This document shows, one piece after another, positions 16,306 to 24,513 of a stretch of DNA of 64,000 nt (positions are counted from its first letter, which is position 1; each line of letters starts with the position of its first letter). The notes under the pieces are model-generated. The model had not been told where the DNA came from and did no database searches. It was given only the letters and a program-made list of their open reading frames with translations. Position numbers and translations under genes: made by a program. This DNA comes from Aquipuribacter sp051216895 (GTDB lineage Bacteria; Actinomycetota; Actinomycetes; Actinomycetales; JBBAYJ01): contig NZ_JBPKAO010000004.1 of NCBI RefSeq assembly GCF_051216895.1, positions 186,001-250,000 on the forward strand, read 5' to 3'.

Positions 16306-17096
16306 CTGCATCAGGCCAGACCTCTCCCGACCGGACCAGCCCCGCCCGCCACGACGGCCGCGCCCCCGACCAGCTCCGCGAGGTCCGCCTGACCCGGGGC
16401 TGGAGCGAGCACCCCGAGGGCAGCGTGCTCGTCGAGTTCGGCCGCACCCGGGTGCTGTGCACCGCCAGCTTCACCCCCGGCGTGCCGCGCTGGCGCAAGG
16501 GCTCCGGCCAGGGCTGGGTGACCGCGGAGTACGCCATGCTGCCGCGCTCGACGAACACCCGCAGCGACCGCGAGTCGGTCAAGGGGAAGATCGGAGGTCG
16601 CACCCACGAGATCTCGCGGCTGATCGGCCGGGCGCTGCGCGCCGTCGTCGACACCAGGGCCCTGGGCGAGAACACCATCCAGCTCGACTGCGACGTGCTG
16701 CAGGCCGACGGCGGCACCCGGACCGCGGCCATCACCGGCGCCTACGTCGCGCTGGCCGACGCCATCACCTGGGCCAGGGCCGAGGGCCACGTCAAGCGGA
16801 ACGCCAAGGCGCTCACCGGGTCGGTGTCGGCGATCAGCGTCGGGGTGGTCGACGGCCGCGCCGTGCTCGACCTGGACTACCCCGAGGACGTCACCGCCGG
16901 GACGGACATGAACGTGGTGTGCACCGGCGACGGCCGTTTCGTCGAGGTGCAGGGCACCGCCGAGGGCGCACCGTTCGACCGGGCCGAGCTGGACGGCCTG
17001 CTGGACCTGGCGCTCGCCGGCTGCGCCAAGCTCACCGAGCTGCAGGCGACGACCCTGCAGGCGGCGACCCCGCCGGCGCAGCCCCTGCAGCCGTGA
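16302..17096 (+). CDS. rph: ribonuclease PH
   Basis: Phosphorolytic 3'-5' exoribonuclease trimming tRNA 3' ends. Conserved stretches: RGWSEHPEGSVLVEFGRTRV, GWVTAEYAMLPRSTNTR, the Arg-rich GRTHEISRLIGRALRAVVD, the phosphate-site and catalytic LDCDVLQADGGTRTA, and DLDYPEDVTAGTDMNVV. The 264 residues match the family. The GTG start at 16302 lies inside the end of the preceding gene, 4 bp before its stop; the stop overlaps rdgB by 4 bp (GTGA), so these genes are co-translated. Confidence 0.96.
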   Translation: MTASGQTSPDRTSPARHDGRAPDQLREVRLTRGWSEHPEGSVLVEFGRTRVLCTASFTPGVPRWRKGSGQGWVTAEYAMLPRSTNTRSDRESVKGKIGGRTHEISRLIGRALRAVVDTRALGENTIQLDCDVLQADGGTRTAAITGAYVALADAITWARAEGHVKRNAKALTGSVSAISVGVVDGRAVLDLDYPEDVTAGTDMNVVCTGDGRFVEVQGTAEGAPFDRAELDGLLDLALAGCAKLTELQATTLQAATPPAQPLQP

Positions 17097-17749
17097 GCGC
17101 CCCCCGGCTGGTCCTGGCCACCCGCAACGAGCACAAGGTCACCGAGCTGGTCCGGCTGCTGCGCCCGTCCGTGCCCGGCCTGGGGGAGACCGACGTGGTC
17201 CCGGTGTCGCGGCTGGCCTCGCTGGGGCTGCCCGAGGTGGGCGAGGTCGCCGAGACCGGTGTCACGTTCGCCGAGAACGCCCTGCTCAAGGCCCGTGCGG
17301 TCGCCGCGGCCACCGGGCTGCCGGCCGTCGCCGACGACTCCGGCCTCTGCGTCCGGGTGCTGGGGGGCGCCCCGGGGGTGTTCTCGGCGCGCTGGGCCGG
17401 CGCCCACGGCGACGACGGGGCCAACCTGCGGCTGCTGCTGGACCAGCTGGCCGACGTCCCCGACCCGCACCGGACGGCGTGGTTCGAGTGCGCGGCCGCC
17501 TTCGTCGACCCGCGGCCCGGCACGGCGCCGGTCGACCGCGAGGTGGTGGTCCACGGACGGCTGGCCGGCACCCTCGCCGCGGCCCCCCGGGGCGGCAACG
17601 GATTCGGCTACGACCCGGTGCTGGTCCCCGACGGCGGGTCACGCACCTGCGCGGAGCTGACCCCGCAGGAGAAGGACGCCATCAGCCACCGCGGGCAGGC
17701 CATGCGTGCGCTGGCACCGGTGCTCGTGCGCACCCTGTCGACCGGCTGA
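17093..17749 (+). CDS. rdgB: RdgB/HAM1 non-canonical purine NTP pyrophosphatase
   Basis: Hydrolyses dITP/XTP/ITP to monophosphates and PPi, keeping deaminated purines out of DNA. Family motifs: VLATRNEHKVTEL at the N-terminus, TFAENALLKARAVA, ADDSGLCVRVLGGAPGVFSA and GGNGFGYDPVLVPDG. A Thr/Asn-lined triphosphate loop and the general-base Asp in ADDSG are present. 218 residues. Start overlaps the rph stop (GTGA). Last gene of the conserved murI-rph-rdgB run. Confidence 0.96.
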   Translation: MSAPRLVLATRNEHKVTELVRLLRPSVPGLGETDVVPVSRLASLGLPEVGEVAETGVTFAENALLKARAVAAATGLPAVADDSGLCVRVLGGAPGVFSARWAGAHGDDGANLRLLLDQLADVPDPHRTAWFECAAAFVDPRPGTAPVDREVVVHGRLAGTLAAAPRGGNGFGYDPVLVPDGGSRTCAELTPQEKDAISHRGQAMRALAPVLVRTLSTG

Positions 17750-17843
17750 GCCCCGACGGGGCGGCGGGCCGGTGGGATGACGAAGCGGTGACGTCCGCGG
17801 CCCCGGGCGCCTCGACCGCCCGGTCGTGGCGCATGCTGGAGCG

Positions 17844-19403
17844 GTGACGACGACAGCTGCCCCACCCGTACCGGGCACCGCGACCCCGGCCCCGTCCCGC
17901 GCCTGGGCGGGGGCGGCCGGTGTCGTGGCCGCCGGGGCCGGCATCGCCGCCGCCGAGGTCGTCGGCATCTTCACCGGCGCCGGGTCCACCCCGGTGCTGG
18001 CGGTGTCCGACCTGGTCGTGGACCTGACGCCGCCGTGGGCCAAGGACGCCGCCATCGCGGTGTTCGGCACGAACGACAAGCTGTTCCTGTTCACGGTGGT
18101 CGCCCTCGTCGCGGTCGCCGTCGCCGCCGTCGCCGGTGTGCTGGAGAGCCGCCGCCCGGGCTGGGGGTCGCCCGTGACCGCCCTGCTGGCGGTGGTCTGC
18201 GGGGCGGCCGCCCTGACCCGTCCGGACCTGGGCCTGTTCGGCGTCCTGCCGGCCTTCACCGCCGGCGTGGTCGGGGTGGTCCTGCTGCGGGTACTGGTCC
18301 CGCGCGTCGCCGGCACCCCCGAGGCGCCCGCCACCACCGCGCCGGGACGCCGTGCCGTCCTGGTGGGTGGCACGGGTGCCGCGGCGCTCGGGGTCGGGCT
18401 GGGCGCCCGTTCGGTCGGCACCTCCGGGACCGGGACCACCGAGTCGCGCGCCGCGGTCGCGCTGCCCGCGCCGGCCGCGCCGCTGCCGAGCGTGCCCGCC
18501 GCGGCGACCTTCGACGAAGTCGACGGCATCGAGCCGTTCCGGACCACCAACGACCGGTTCTACCGGATCGACACCGCCCTGGTGGTGCCTGCGCTCACCA
18601 CGGCCGGCTGGAGCCTGCGGATCAACGGGTTGGTCGAGGAGGAGGTCGAGCTCGGCTGGGACGACGTCCTCGCGATGCCGCAGGTCCAGAAGTGGGCGAC
18701 CTTGTCCTGCGTGTCCAACACCGTCGGCGGCGACCTCGTCGGCAACGCGCTGTGGTCCGGCGTGCTGACCGCCGACCTGCTGGCCATGGCGCGCCCGCGG
18801 CCCGAGGCCGACATGCTGCTGTCGCGCAGCAGCGACGGGTTCACGGCGGGCTCGCCGGTGGAGACGTTGACCGACGACCGGCAGGCCCTGCTCGCCATCG
18901 GCATGAACGGCGAGCCGTTGCCCACCCAGCACGGCTTCCCCGCCCGGCTGGTGGTGCCCGGGCTGTACGGCTACGTGTCGGCGACCAAGTGGGTCGTGGA
19001 GCTGACCCTGACCCGGTTCGACGCCGACCAGGGCTACTGGACGCCGCGGGGCTGGTCCGCGATGGGACCCATCAAGATCGCGTCCCGCATCGACCGTCCC
19101 GGCGGCGAGGTGCCGGCCGGCCCGACGGTCGTCGCCGGGGTGGCGTGGGCGATGGACGTCGGCGTCGGCGAGGTCCAGGTCCGGGTCGACGGCGGCGACT
19201 GGGCCACCGCCGAGCTGGCCGAGGCCGGTACCGCGAGCACGTGGCGGCAGTGGCGGTGGGAGTGGGACGCCGAGCCCGGCACGCACGACCTCGAGGTGCG
19301 GGCCGTGGACGCGGCCGGCGAGGTGCAGCTGGAGGAACCCGCGGCGCCGGCACCGGACGGCTCGCAGGGCTATGACGTCGTCACGGTCCGCGTCACGGGC
19401 TGA
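17844..19403 (+). CDS. membrane-anchored molybdopterin oxidoreductase (sulfite-oxidase fold)
   Basis: About 519 residues. Residues 10-165 carry several hydrophobic segments (AGVVAAGAGIAAAEVVGIFT, LFLFTVVALVAVAVAAVAGV, SPVTALLAVVCGAAALT and a fourth), then a linker and a hydrophobic stretch with a twin-Arg-like PGRRAVLVGG. From about 225 the sulfite-oxidase fold follows: the Mo-ligating Cys in LSCVSNTVGGDL, QHGFPARLVVPGLYGYVSAT and KWVVELTLT, and a C-terminal dimerisation domain with WRQWRWEWD. It probably faces outside, oxidising or reducing a small molecule such as sulfite or a sulfoxide; substrate unproven. GTG 17844 is preferred; GTG 17826 is possible. Confidence 0.87.
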   Translation: MTTTAAPPVPGTATPAPSRAWAGAAGVVAAGAGIAAAEVVGIFTGAGSTPVLAVSDLVVDLTPPWAKDAAIAVFGTNDKLFLFTVVALVAVAVAAVAGVLESRRPGWGSPVTALLAVVCGAAALTRPDLGLFGVLPAFTAGVVGVVLLRVLVPRVAGTPEAPATTAPGRRAVLVGGTGAAALGVGLGARSVGTSGTGTTESRAAVALPAPAAPLPSVPAAATFDEVDGIEPFRTTNDRFYRIDTALVVPALTTAGWSLRINGLVEEEVELGWDDVLAMPQVQKWATLSCVSNTVGGDLVGNALWSGVLTADLLAMARPRPEADMLLSRSSDGFTAGSPVETLTDDRQALLAIGMNGEPLPTQHGFPARLVVPGLYGYVSATKWVVELTLTRFDADQGYWTPRGWSAMGPIKIASRIDRPGGEVPAGPTVVAGVAWAMDVGVGEVQVRVDGGDWATAELAEAGTASTWRQWRWEWDAEPGTHDLEVRAVDAAGEVQLEEPAAPAPDGSQGYDVVTVRVTG

Positions 19404-19408
19404 GGCGA

Positions 19409-19449
19409 CGGGCCGGACCACGACCCAGCAGCCGCGGGCGTCCGGCCGG
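19409..19449. terminator. hairpin between convergent molybdoenzyme and membrane-protein genes
   Basis: CGGGCCGGAC (19409-19418) pairs with GTCCGGCCGG (19440-19449), 9 of 10 bp, loop 21 nt, in the 48-bp gap between two convergent stops. Confidence 0.5.
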
Positions 19450-19451
19450 GC

Positions 19452-20069
19452 TCAGACCAGCACGGCGAGGACCACGGCCCAGCAGCCGCAGGCCCACAGC
19501 ACGCTGGCGAAGGTGCCGATCATGAAGCGTTCGGGGGCGGCCGGGGTCCTGAGCTCGCCGAAGCGGCCCAGCCCCTTGACGGCCAGCACGACGGCGATGC
19601 CCTCCGGGCTGCCGAGGGCCAGGGTGCCGAACGTGGCCAGCCGCTCCAGCACGCCCAGCGTGGACCCGCCGCGCAGCAGGCCCGGGGTCGACATCGTCGC
19701 CACGACCGGTCGTGCCCGCTCCTGGACGTCGAGCCTGGACCCACCGCGGTGCAGGTCGACCCCTTCGGCCGCGCGGGCCGCGGCCGGGTCGGCCAGACGC
19801 AGCACCCCGGTCGCCATGGGGGAGCCGCCCGCCGCGGCGGCGACCAGCAGCGCCGCCACGGCCAGCACGCCGGGCGCGCCGTGCAGCGGCCCCGCCGCCA
19901 GGGCGAGCAGGCCGGCGGCGACCAGGGGCACCAGCAGCCCGGCGACCACCAGTGCGCCCAGCCAGGGCGGTCCCATGACGATCCCGGGGCGCAGCGAGAA
20001 CGGCAGCAGGACCACGCTGCCGACGGCGAGCAGCCCGAGGACGAGCCCCAGCAGCACCTCGACGACCAC
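19452..20069 (-). CDS. integral membrane protein linked to a SatD-like gene
   Basis: 205 residues with about five hydrophobic segments (LLGLVLGLLAVGSVVLLPF, LGALVVAGLLVPLVAAGLLA, GVLAVAALLVAAAAG, then IAVVLAVKGLGRFGELR and a final SVLWACGCWAVVLAVLV). No catalytic motif recognised. The charged KGLGRFGELRTPAAPERFMIGT region is the most family-like part. It starts 4 bp after the stop of the SatD-like gene and is surely co-transcribed with it; such a pairing is known in other Actinobacteria, function unknown. Confidence 0.72.
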   Translation of the reverse strand: MVVEVLLGLVLGLLAVGSVVLLPFSLRPGIVMGPPWLGALVVAGLLVPLVAAGLLALAAGPLHGAPGVLAVAALLVAAAAGGSPMATGVLRLADPAAARAAEGVDLHRGGSRLDVQERARPVVATMSTPGLLRGGSTLGVLERLATFGTLALGSPEGIAVVLAVKGLGRFGELRTPAAPERFMIGTFASVLWACGCWAVVLAVLV

Positions 20070-20072
20070 GGC

Positions 20073-20711
20073 TCAGCCCCCGGCCCGCTCGACGGACCCG
20101 TCGTCGCCCGTGCCGTCCGCCCGGTCGAGGAGGTGCACGACGACCTCCGTCGCGCGGGACTGCTGACGCCACAGGGCGGCCCCCAGCCGCTGACCCACGG
20201 CCTGGCGGGTGATGCCGAGCGCACGGGCGGCGTCGGTCTGGGTGGCCCCCCGGGCGACGAGGGCGACGGCCTCGCGGGCCTCCTCGCTCCAGCGCAGCTG
20301 CACCGCCAGCGTCAGGGCGAGCACGGCGTCCGCGTCGGCGACCGCCAGGACGGCCTCCGGCGGCAGGCCCTCGGCGGCCAGCGCCGCGTGGTGGTGACGC
20401 TCCTTGGCGGCTTCGACGGCCACCCGCGCCGCGCTGAACGCCGACCCCCGCCCCGCCCTGGTCATCGAGGGCAGCGGCTCCTCGACCGGGCCCACGCCGA
20501 CCCCCACGGACCAGTGGCCGGTGACCACGAGGGCCTGCACGACCGCCACGACCTGCCCGGCGTCGGCGAGCACGCCCTGCACCTCGTCGCCGGCCGTGCG
20601 CTCGAAGCCCCGCAGCGGCTGCGGCACGACCCGGCCCAGCAGCTGCAGGGCCGACCCGACGCGGTCGGAGCCCTGCCGGCTGCCGCGCTGGTCGGCGGTG
20701 AGGACGAACAT
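20073..20711 (-). CDS. SatD-like protein with C-terminal helix-turn-helix
   Basis: 212 residues. It begins MFVLTADQRGSRQGSDRV, resembling SatD-family proteins, with a central acidic domain (GDEVQGVLADAGQVVAVVQA) and a C-terminal helix-turn-helix region around ATQTDAARALGITRQAVGQR (residues about 160-180). It may bind DNA and act with the membrane protein encoded directly downstream; the role of the pair is not established. The ATG is preceded by TAGCGT at 6 nt. Confidence 0.75.
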   Translation of the reverse strand: MFVLTADQRGSRQGSDRVGSALQLLGRVVPQPLRGFERTAGDEVQGVLADAGQVVAVVQALVVTGHWSVGVGVGPVEEPLPSMTRAGRGSAFSAARVAVEAAKERHHHAALAAEGLPPEAVLAVADADAVLALTLAVQLRWSEEAREAVALVARGATQTDAARALGITRQAVGQRLGAALWRQQSRATEVVVHLLDRADGTGDDGSVERAGG

Positions 20712-20717
20712 GCGCCA

Positions 20718-20723
20718 ACGCTA
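20718..20723 (-). promoter_or_regulatory. leaderless -10 hexamer for the SatD-like gene
   Basis: Minus-strand TAGCGT, 6 nt before the ATG at 20711. Confidence 0.58.
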
Positions 20724-20795
20724 GGGGCTGGGCGTGACACAACCCGGCCGGACACGGGAGCCGGTCGCCGCCCGCGGCGGCAGGGCAGAGCCCGG

Positions 20796-20877
20796 TGCGG
20801 AAGGCGGGACTCGAACCCGCACGCCCAGGGGCACAGGATCCTAAGTCCTGCGTGTCTGCCAGTTCCACCACTCCCGC
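20796..20877 (-). tRNA. tRNA-Leu (anticodon UAG)
   Basis: On the minus strand the acceptor GCGGGAG pairs with CTTCCGC (one G-U). The anticodon loop CTTAGGA between AGGA and TCCT stems gives anticodon UAG, and the T-arm has GGTTCGAGTCC. A long variable arm (TGCCCCTGGGCGTG region) is typical of class II tRNA-Leu. Discriminator A; CCA is not encoded. Confidence 0.95.
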
Positions 20878-20940
20878 GCCCCGCCAGCGTAGGACCCGAC
20901 GGCCTGGCCCGAGGCGACGACCGGGGCCGGCGCGGCCCGG

Positions 20941-21414
20941 TCAGGCGGCGTCGAGGCCCAGCAGCTTGCGCAGCATGGCGACGTGGCCGGTGGCCTTGAC
21001 GTTGTAGCGGGCCAGGGTGACCACGCCGGTCTCGTCGAGGACCACGGTGGAGCGGATCACCCCGGTCACCACCTTCCCGTACAGCTTCTTCTCCCCGAAG
21101 GCCCCCCACGCCGTCATCGTGGTGCGGTCCGGGTCGCTCAGCAGCGGGTAGGTGAGCTGCTCCTGCGCCACGAACCGGGCCAGCGTCGCCACCGGGTCGG
21201 GGGACACGCCCAGCACGCGGTAGCCCGCCTGCTGCAACGAGGCCAGGTTGTCGCGGAAGTCGCAGGCCTGCGTGGTGCATCCGGGAGTCATGGCCGCGGG
21301 GTAGAAGTACACGACGACCTTGCTGCCGGCCAGGTCCTCGAGCGAGACCGTGGTGCCGTCGTGGGCGGGCAGGGTGAGCTCGGGGGCCCGGTCTCCGGGG
21401 GTCAGCTGCGACAC
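20941..21414 (-). CDS. bcp: thioredoxin-dependent peroxiredoxin, BCP/PrxQ type
   Basis: Reduces hydrogen peroxide and organic peroxides using thioredoxin, in the cytoplasm. The peroxidatic Cys lies in AAMTPGCTTQACDFRDN, with a resolving-type Cys five residues on (C-x4-C), as in PrxQ. The N-terminal GDRAPELTLPAHDGTTVSL and VVVYFYP are standard. The GTG at 21414 gives 157 residues and starts right at the domain. Divergent from the cobalt/nickel transporter operon; tRNA-Leu lies downstream. Confidence 0.94.
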   Translation of the reverse strand: MSQLTPGDRAPELTLPAHDGTTVSLEDLAGSKVVVYFYPAAMTPGCTTQACDFRDNLASLQQAGYRVLGVSPDPVATLARFVAQEQLTYPLLSDPDRTTMTAWGAFGEKKLYGKVVTGVIRSTVVLDETGVVTLARYNVKATGHVAMLRKLLGLDAA

Positions 21415-21415
21415 A

Positions 21416-21433
21416 GTTGCATTTTGGCATTGC
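21416..21433. promoter_or_regulatory. AT-rich island between bcp and cbiM
   Basis: GTTGCATTTTGGCATTGC is unusually AT-rich here and has two TTGC and two GCAT direct repeats. The minus-strand CAAAAT could be the bcp -10 element. A metal-responsive operator for cbiM is possible, but the sequence does not match a Nur or Zur palindrome well. Confidence 0.3.
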
Positions 21434-21514
21434 GGTCTCGCCGTGGCGAGGCGACGATCAGGGCTGCGCCGACCGCGCGCCACCGCGCACCACCACGCAC
21501 CACGAGGAGCCCCT

Positions 21515-22567
21515 GTGCACGTGCCCGACGGTTTCCTGGACGTACCTACCTCCATCGCCACCGGCGTGGTCGCCGCGGGGGTGGTGGCGGTGTCGCTGCG
21601 CCGAGCCCGTGACGAGCTCGCGGAGTCCACCGCCGCCGCGCCCATGGCGGGCCTCGTGGCCGCCTTCGTCTTCGCGGTGCAGATGCTCAACTTCCCCGTC
21701 GGCGTGGGCACCTCCGGCCACCTCATGGGCGGTGCGCTCGCCGCGGTGCTCGTGGGGCCGTGGACGGCGATCATCTGCCTGGCGGTGGTGGTCACCCTGC
21801 AGGCGCTGCTGTTCGCGGACGGGGGCGTGTCCGCGCTCGGGTCGAACGTCTTCCTGATCGGGATCGTCACCGTCGTCGTCGGCTACGCCGTGGCCAGGGC
21901 CCTGATGGCCGTGCTGCCCAAGCGCCCGGCCTCCGCCGTCCCGGCCGCGGCGATCGGTGCGCTGGTCTCCGTCCCCGCGACGGCGATGGCGTTCGTCGGC
22001 CTCTACGCCGTGGGTGGCGCGGCCGAGCTCGACCTCGGCCAGCTGACGGCCTTCATGCTCACCTGGCACGTCCTCATCGGCATCGGCGAGGCCGTCATCA
22101 CCGGGCTCACCGTCGGCGCGGTGGTCGCTACCCGACCCGACCTGGTCCGCCTCACCCGGCACTACCGCACCTCGCTGGTGCTGACCGACGCCGACGGCAG
22201 CAGCCGCGAGGTCTCGGCCGCGCCGGTCACCGACGGGGTCAAGCGCATCGGGATCGGCTGGGTCGCCGCCGCCCTGGGCGTCTGCCTGGTGCTCGCCGGG
22301 CTGGTGTCCAGCTTCGCGTCGCCCAACCCGGACGGGCTGGAGTACGTCGCGGGCGAGGTCGGGTTCCTGGAGACCGCCCGGGACTCCGTCGTGGCCGGCA
22401 GCCCGTTCGGCGACTACGCCGTCGTCGGCATCGACAACCCGATCCTGGCCACCGGCCTCGCCGGCGTCCTGGGCGTGGTCATCGCCCTGGCGGTGGGCCT
22501 GCTGATCGCCCGCGCGGTCCGGCCGAGGTCCACGCGCGGTCCCGCCCGCGACAGCGAGAAGGTCTGA
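21515..22567 (+). CDS. cbiM: Co/Ni ECF transporter substrate-binding protein CbiM fused to PDGLE domain
   Basis: S-component of an energy-coupling-factor importer for Co2+ or Ni2+. The mature N-terminus MHVPDGFLD carries His2, part of the metal site formed with the amino terminus, which fixes the GTG start at 21515; GAGGAGC precedes it. Residues 1-205 are CbiM with about seven membrane segments (GTSGHLMGG, ADGGVSALGSNVF). Residues about 230-350 are a CbiN-like PDGLE domain with two membrane spans and the motif NPDGLEYV. First gene of cbiM-cbiQ-cbiO. No B12 or urease genes are nearby to tell Co from Ni. Confidence 0.94.
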   Translation: MHVPDGFLDVPTSIATGVVAAGVVAVSLRRARDELAESTAAAPMAGLVAAFVFAVQMLNFPVGVGTSGHLMGGALAAVLVGPWTAIICLAVVVTLQALLFADGGVSALGSNVFLIGIVTVVVGYAVARALMAVLPKRPASAVPAAAIGALVSVPATAMAFVGLYAVGGAAELDLGQLTAFMLTWHVLIGIGEAVITGLTVGAVVATRPDLVRLTRHYRTSLVLTDADGSSREVSAAPVTDGVKRIGIGWVAAALGVCLVLAGLVSSFASPNPDGLEYVAGEVGFLETARDSVVAGSPFGDYAVVGIDNPILATGLAGVLGVVIALAVGLLIARAVRPRSTRGPARDSEKV

Positions 22568-22568
22568 G

Positions 22569-23387
22569 TTGGGCGCAGGGCACGCGCACGGCTCCTCCCG
22601 CAGCGTCTCCGACGGGCTCTACGTCCACGGGCACACGCCGCTGCACCGGGTGCCGGCGGAGGTGAAGCTGGTCGGCCTGCTCGCGTTCGTCCTCACGGTG
22701 GTGGCGACACCGCGGGAGCAGGCCTGGGCGTTCGGGGTCTACGCGCTGGCGCTGGTGGGGCTGCTGGCCCTCACCCGGCTGCGCCCGGGACTGGTCCTGC
22801 GTCGCATGGTCATCGAGGTGCCGTTCCTGGTGTTCGCGCTCCTGCTGCCCTTCGTGGCGCTGGGCGAACGGGTGGAGGTCCTGGGGCTGCAGCTGTCGGC
22901 CGACGGGCTCCTCGGGGGGTTCAACATCCTGGCCAAGGGCACCCTCGGCGTGGTCGCCGCCATCCTGCTGTCCGCCACCACGACACCGCGCGACCTCATC
23001 GTGGGCCTGCAGCGGCTGCGGGTGCCGGCGCTGTTCGTCACGATCCTGTCGTTCATGGTCCGGTACCTGGACGTCGTGGTCGACGACATGCGCCGGATGG
23101 CGCTGGCGCGGGCCTCCCGGGGCTTCGAGGCCAGGCACCTGGGTCACGTGCCCGTCGTGGCGAAGGCCGCGGGCGCCCTGTTCATCCGGTCCTACGAGCG
23201 AGGCGAACGCGTCCACCTGGCGATGGTGTCCCGCGGGTTCACCGGCACGATGCCCCAGCTCACCGCCCCCAGCCCGACCACGCGGCAGTGGGTGGTCGTG
23301 GCCACCGCCTGGTCGCTGGTCGCGGCCGTCGCGGTCACCGCCCTGCTGGCCGGTGAGCGGACCGCGTGGCTCGTGGTGGCAGGGTGA
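22569..23387 (+). CDS. cbiQ: ECF transporter transmembrane subunit CbiQ
   Basis: T-component that couples the ATPase to CbiM. 272 residues with about five membrane helices; both cytoplasmic coupling motifs are present as ARASRGFEAR and AMVSRGF (the Ala-Arg-Gly signatures of EcfT). It begins with TTG 1 bp after the cbiM stop, with GAAGG upstream; other early starts are absent. The C-terminal stop overlaps the cbiO start by 4 bp. The His-rich N-terminus (GAGHAHG) could touch metal but is not conserved enough to say. Confidence 0.93.
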   Translation: MGAGHAHGSSRSVSDGLYVHGHTPLHRVPAEVKLVGLLAFVLTVVATPREQAWAFGVYALALVGLLALTRLRPGLVLRRMVIEVPFLVFALLLPFVALGERVEVLGLQLSADGLLGGFNILAKGTLGVVAAILLSATTTPRDLIVGLQRLRVPALFVTILSFMVRYLDVVVDDMRRMALARASRGFEARHLGHVPVVAKAAGALFIRSYERGERVHLAMVSRGFTGTMPQLTAPSPTTRQWVVVATAWSLVAAVAVTALLAGERTAWLVVAG

Positions 23388-24217
23388 GCACCGTGACCGG
23401 ACGGGGCGAGCAGACGCAGGTGCGCGACGCCGTCGCGCTAGAGCTGGCCGGGGTGGCCTTCGCCTACCCGGACGGCAACCAGGCGCTGTTCGGGGTGGAC
23501 CTGCTGGTGCGCAGGCAGGAGCGCGTCGCGGTCCTGGGACCCAACGGCGCCGGCAAGACCACCCTGCTGCTGCACCTGAACGGCATCCTGGGCCGGGCCG
23601 CCGGTTCCAACGCCGTCGGGACCGTGCGGGTCGGCGGCGTCGAGGTGTCCAAGGCCACCCTGGGCGAGGTCCGCCGCCGCGTCGGCCTGGTCTTCCAGGA
23701 CCCCGACGACCAGCTGTTCATGCCGACGGTGCGCGACGACGTGGCGTTCGGCCCCACCAACCTGGGGCTGCGCGGCGCCGAGCTCGAGAGCCGCGTCGAC
23801 GAGGCCCTGGACGCCGTCGGGATGCTCCGGCTGGGGGACCGCCCGCCGCACCACCTGTCCTTCGGGCAGCGACGTCGCGTCGCGGTGGCCACCGTGCTGG
23901 CCATGCACTGCGAGGTGCTGGTCCTCGACGAGCCGTCCAGCAACCTGGACCCGGCCAGCCGGCGCGAGCTGCTCGACGTCCTGGCCGACCTGCCGGTCAC
24001 GGTCGTCGTGGTCACCCACGACCTGCCGTTCGCCCTGGAGCTGTGCGAGCGCAGCGTCGTCCTGGACGACGGCCGGATCGTCCACGACGCCCCCACGCTG
24101 GAGGTCCTGCAGGACCCCGACCTGCTGGCGAGGCACCGCCTGGAGCTCCCGGTCGGGTTCGACCCGGCCGCCGTCGTGCCACGAGGACGCGCCCGACCCG
24201 CGCCGTCGATACCGTGA
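23384..24217 (+). CDS. cbiO: ECF transporter ATPase CbiO
   Basis: ATP-binding subunit energising Co/Ni uptake. Walker A GPNGAGKTT, Q-loop VFQDPDDQLF, ABC signature LSFGQRRRVAVA, Walker B VLVLDEPSSNLD and switch His in VTHDLPFA are all present. The VFQDPDDQLFMPTV stretch is typical of EcfA-type ATPases. GTG 23384 overlaps the cbiQ stop; GTG 23393 is an alternative. 277 residues. Confidence 0.95.
   Translation: MSTVTGRGEQTQVRDAVALELAGVAFAYPDGNQALFGVDLLVRRQERVAVLGPNGAGKTTLLLHLNGILGRAAGSNAVGTVRVGGVEVSKATLGEVRRRVGLVFQDPDDQLFMPTVRDDVAFGPTNLGLRGAELESRVDEALDAVGMLRLGDRPPHHLSFGQRRRVAVATVLAMHCEVLVLDEPSSNLDPASRRELLDVLADLPVTVVVVTHDLPFALELCERSVVLDDGRIVHDAPTLEVLQDPDLLARHRLELPVGFDPAAVVPRGRARPAPSIP
24210..24215 (+). 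promoter_or_regulatory. leaderless -10 hexamer for the DUF3618 gene
   Basis: TACCGT inside the last codons of cbiO, 7 nt before the ATG at 24223. Confidence 0.55.
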
Positions 24218-24222
24218 GCCCC

Positions 24223-24513
24223 ATGAGCAACGACTCCTCCGGCCCCGACGCCGCCCTGCCCTCGAGCCCCGAGGCCCTCGAAGCGGCGATCCGCATCCGC
24301 CGGGCGCACCTCGCGGGCACGCTCGACGAGCTCGCCGAGCGGATCAAGCCCGCCAACCTGGCTCACGACGCCAAGGACGAGGCGGTCGCCCGGGCGCGCG
24401 GAGCCGTCTCCGACGAGAACGGTGACGTGCTGTACGAGCGGGTCGTCGCCATCGGGGTGGCCGTCGTCGCCCTGGTCGTCGCGGTCGTGCTGATCAAGCG
24501 CCGGTCGCGGTGA
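24223..24513 (+). CDS. DUF3618 family small membrane protein
   Basis: 96 residues. Residues about 20-45 carry the family helix ALEAAIRIRRAHLAGTLDELAERIKP, a coiled-coil-like amphipathic segment, and one C-terminal membrane span VVAIGVAVVALVVAVVLI ends in a basic KRRSR tail. Function unknown; such proteins often occur with phage-holin-like membrane proteins, but none is here. The stop overlaps the GTG of the DUF427 gene. Confidence 0.85.
   Translation: MSNDSSGPDAALPSSPEALEAAIRIRRAHLAGTLDELAERIKPANLAHDAKDEAVARARGAVSDENGDVLYERVVAIGVAVVALVVAVVLIKRRSR

Noticed and set aside
21415..21514. Cobalamin riboswitch before cbiM
   Set aside because: The gap is only about 100 nt and lacks the conserved B12-box sequence and fold.
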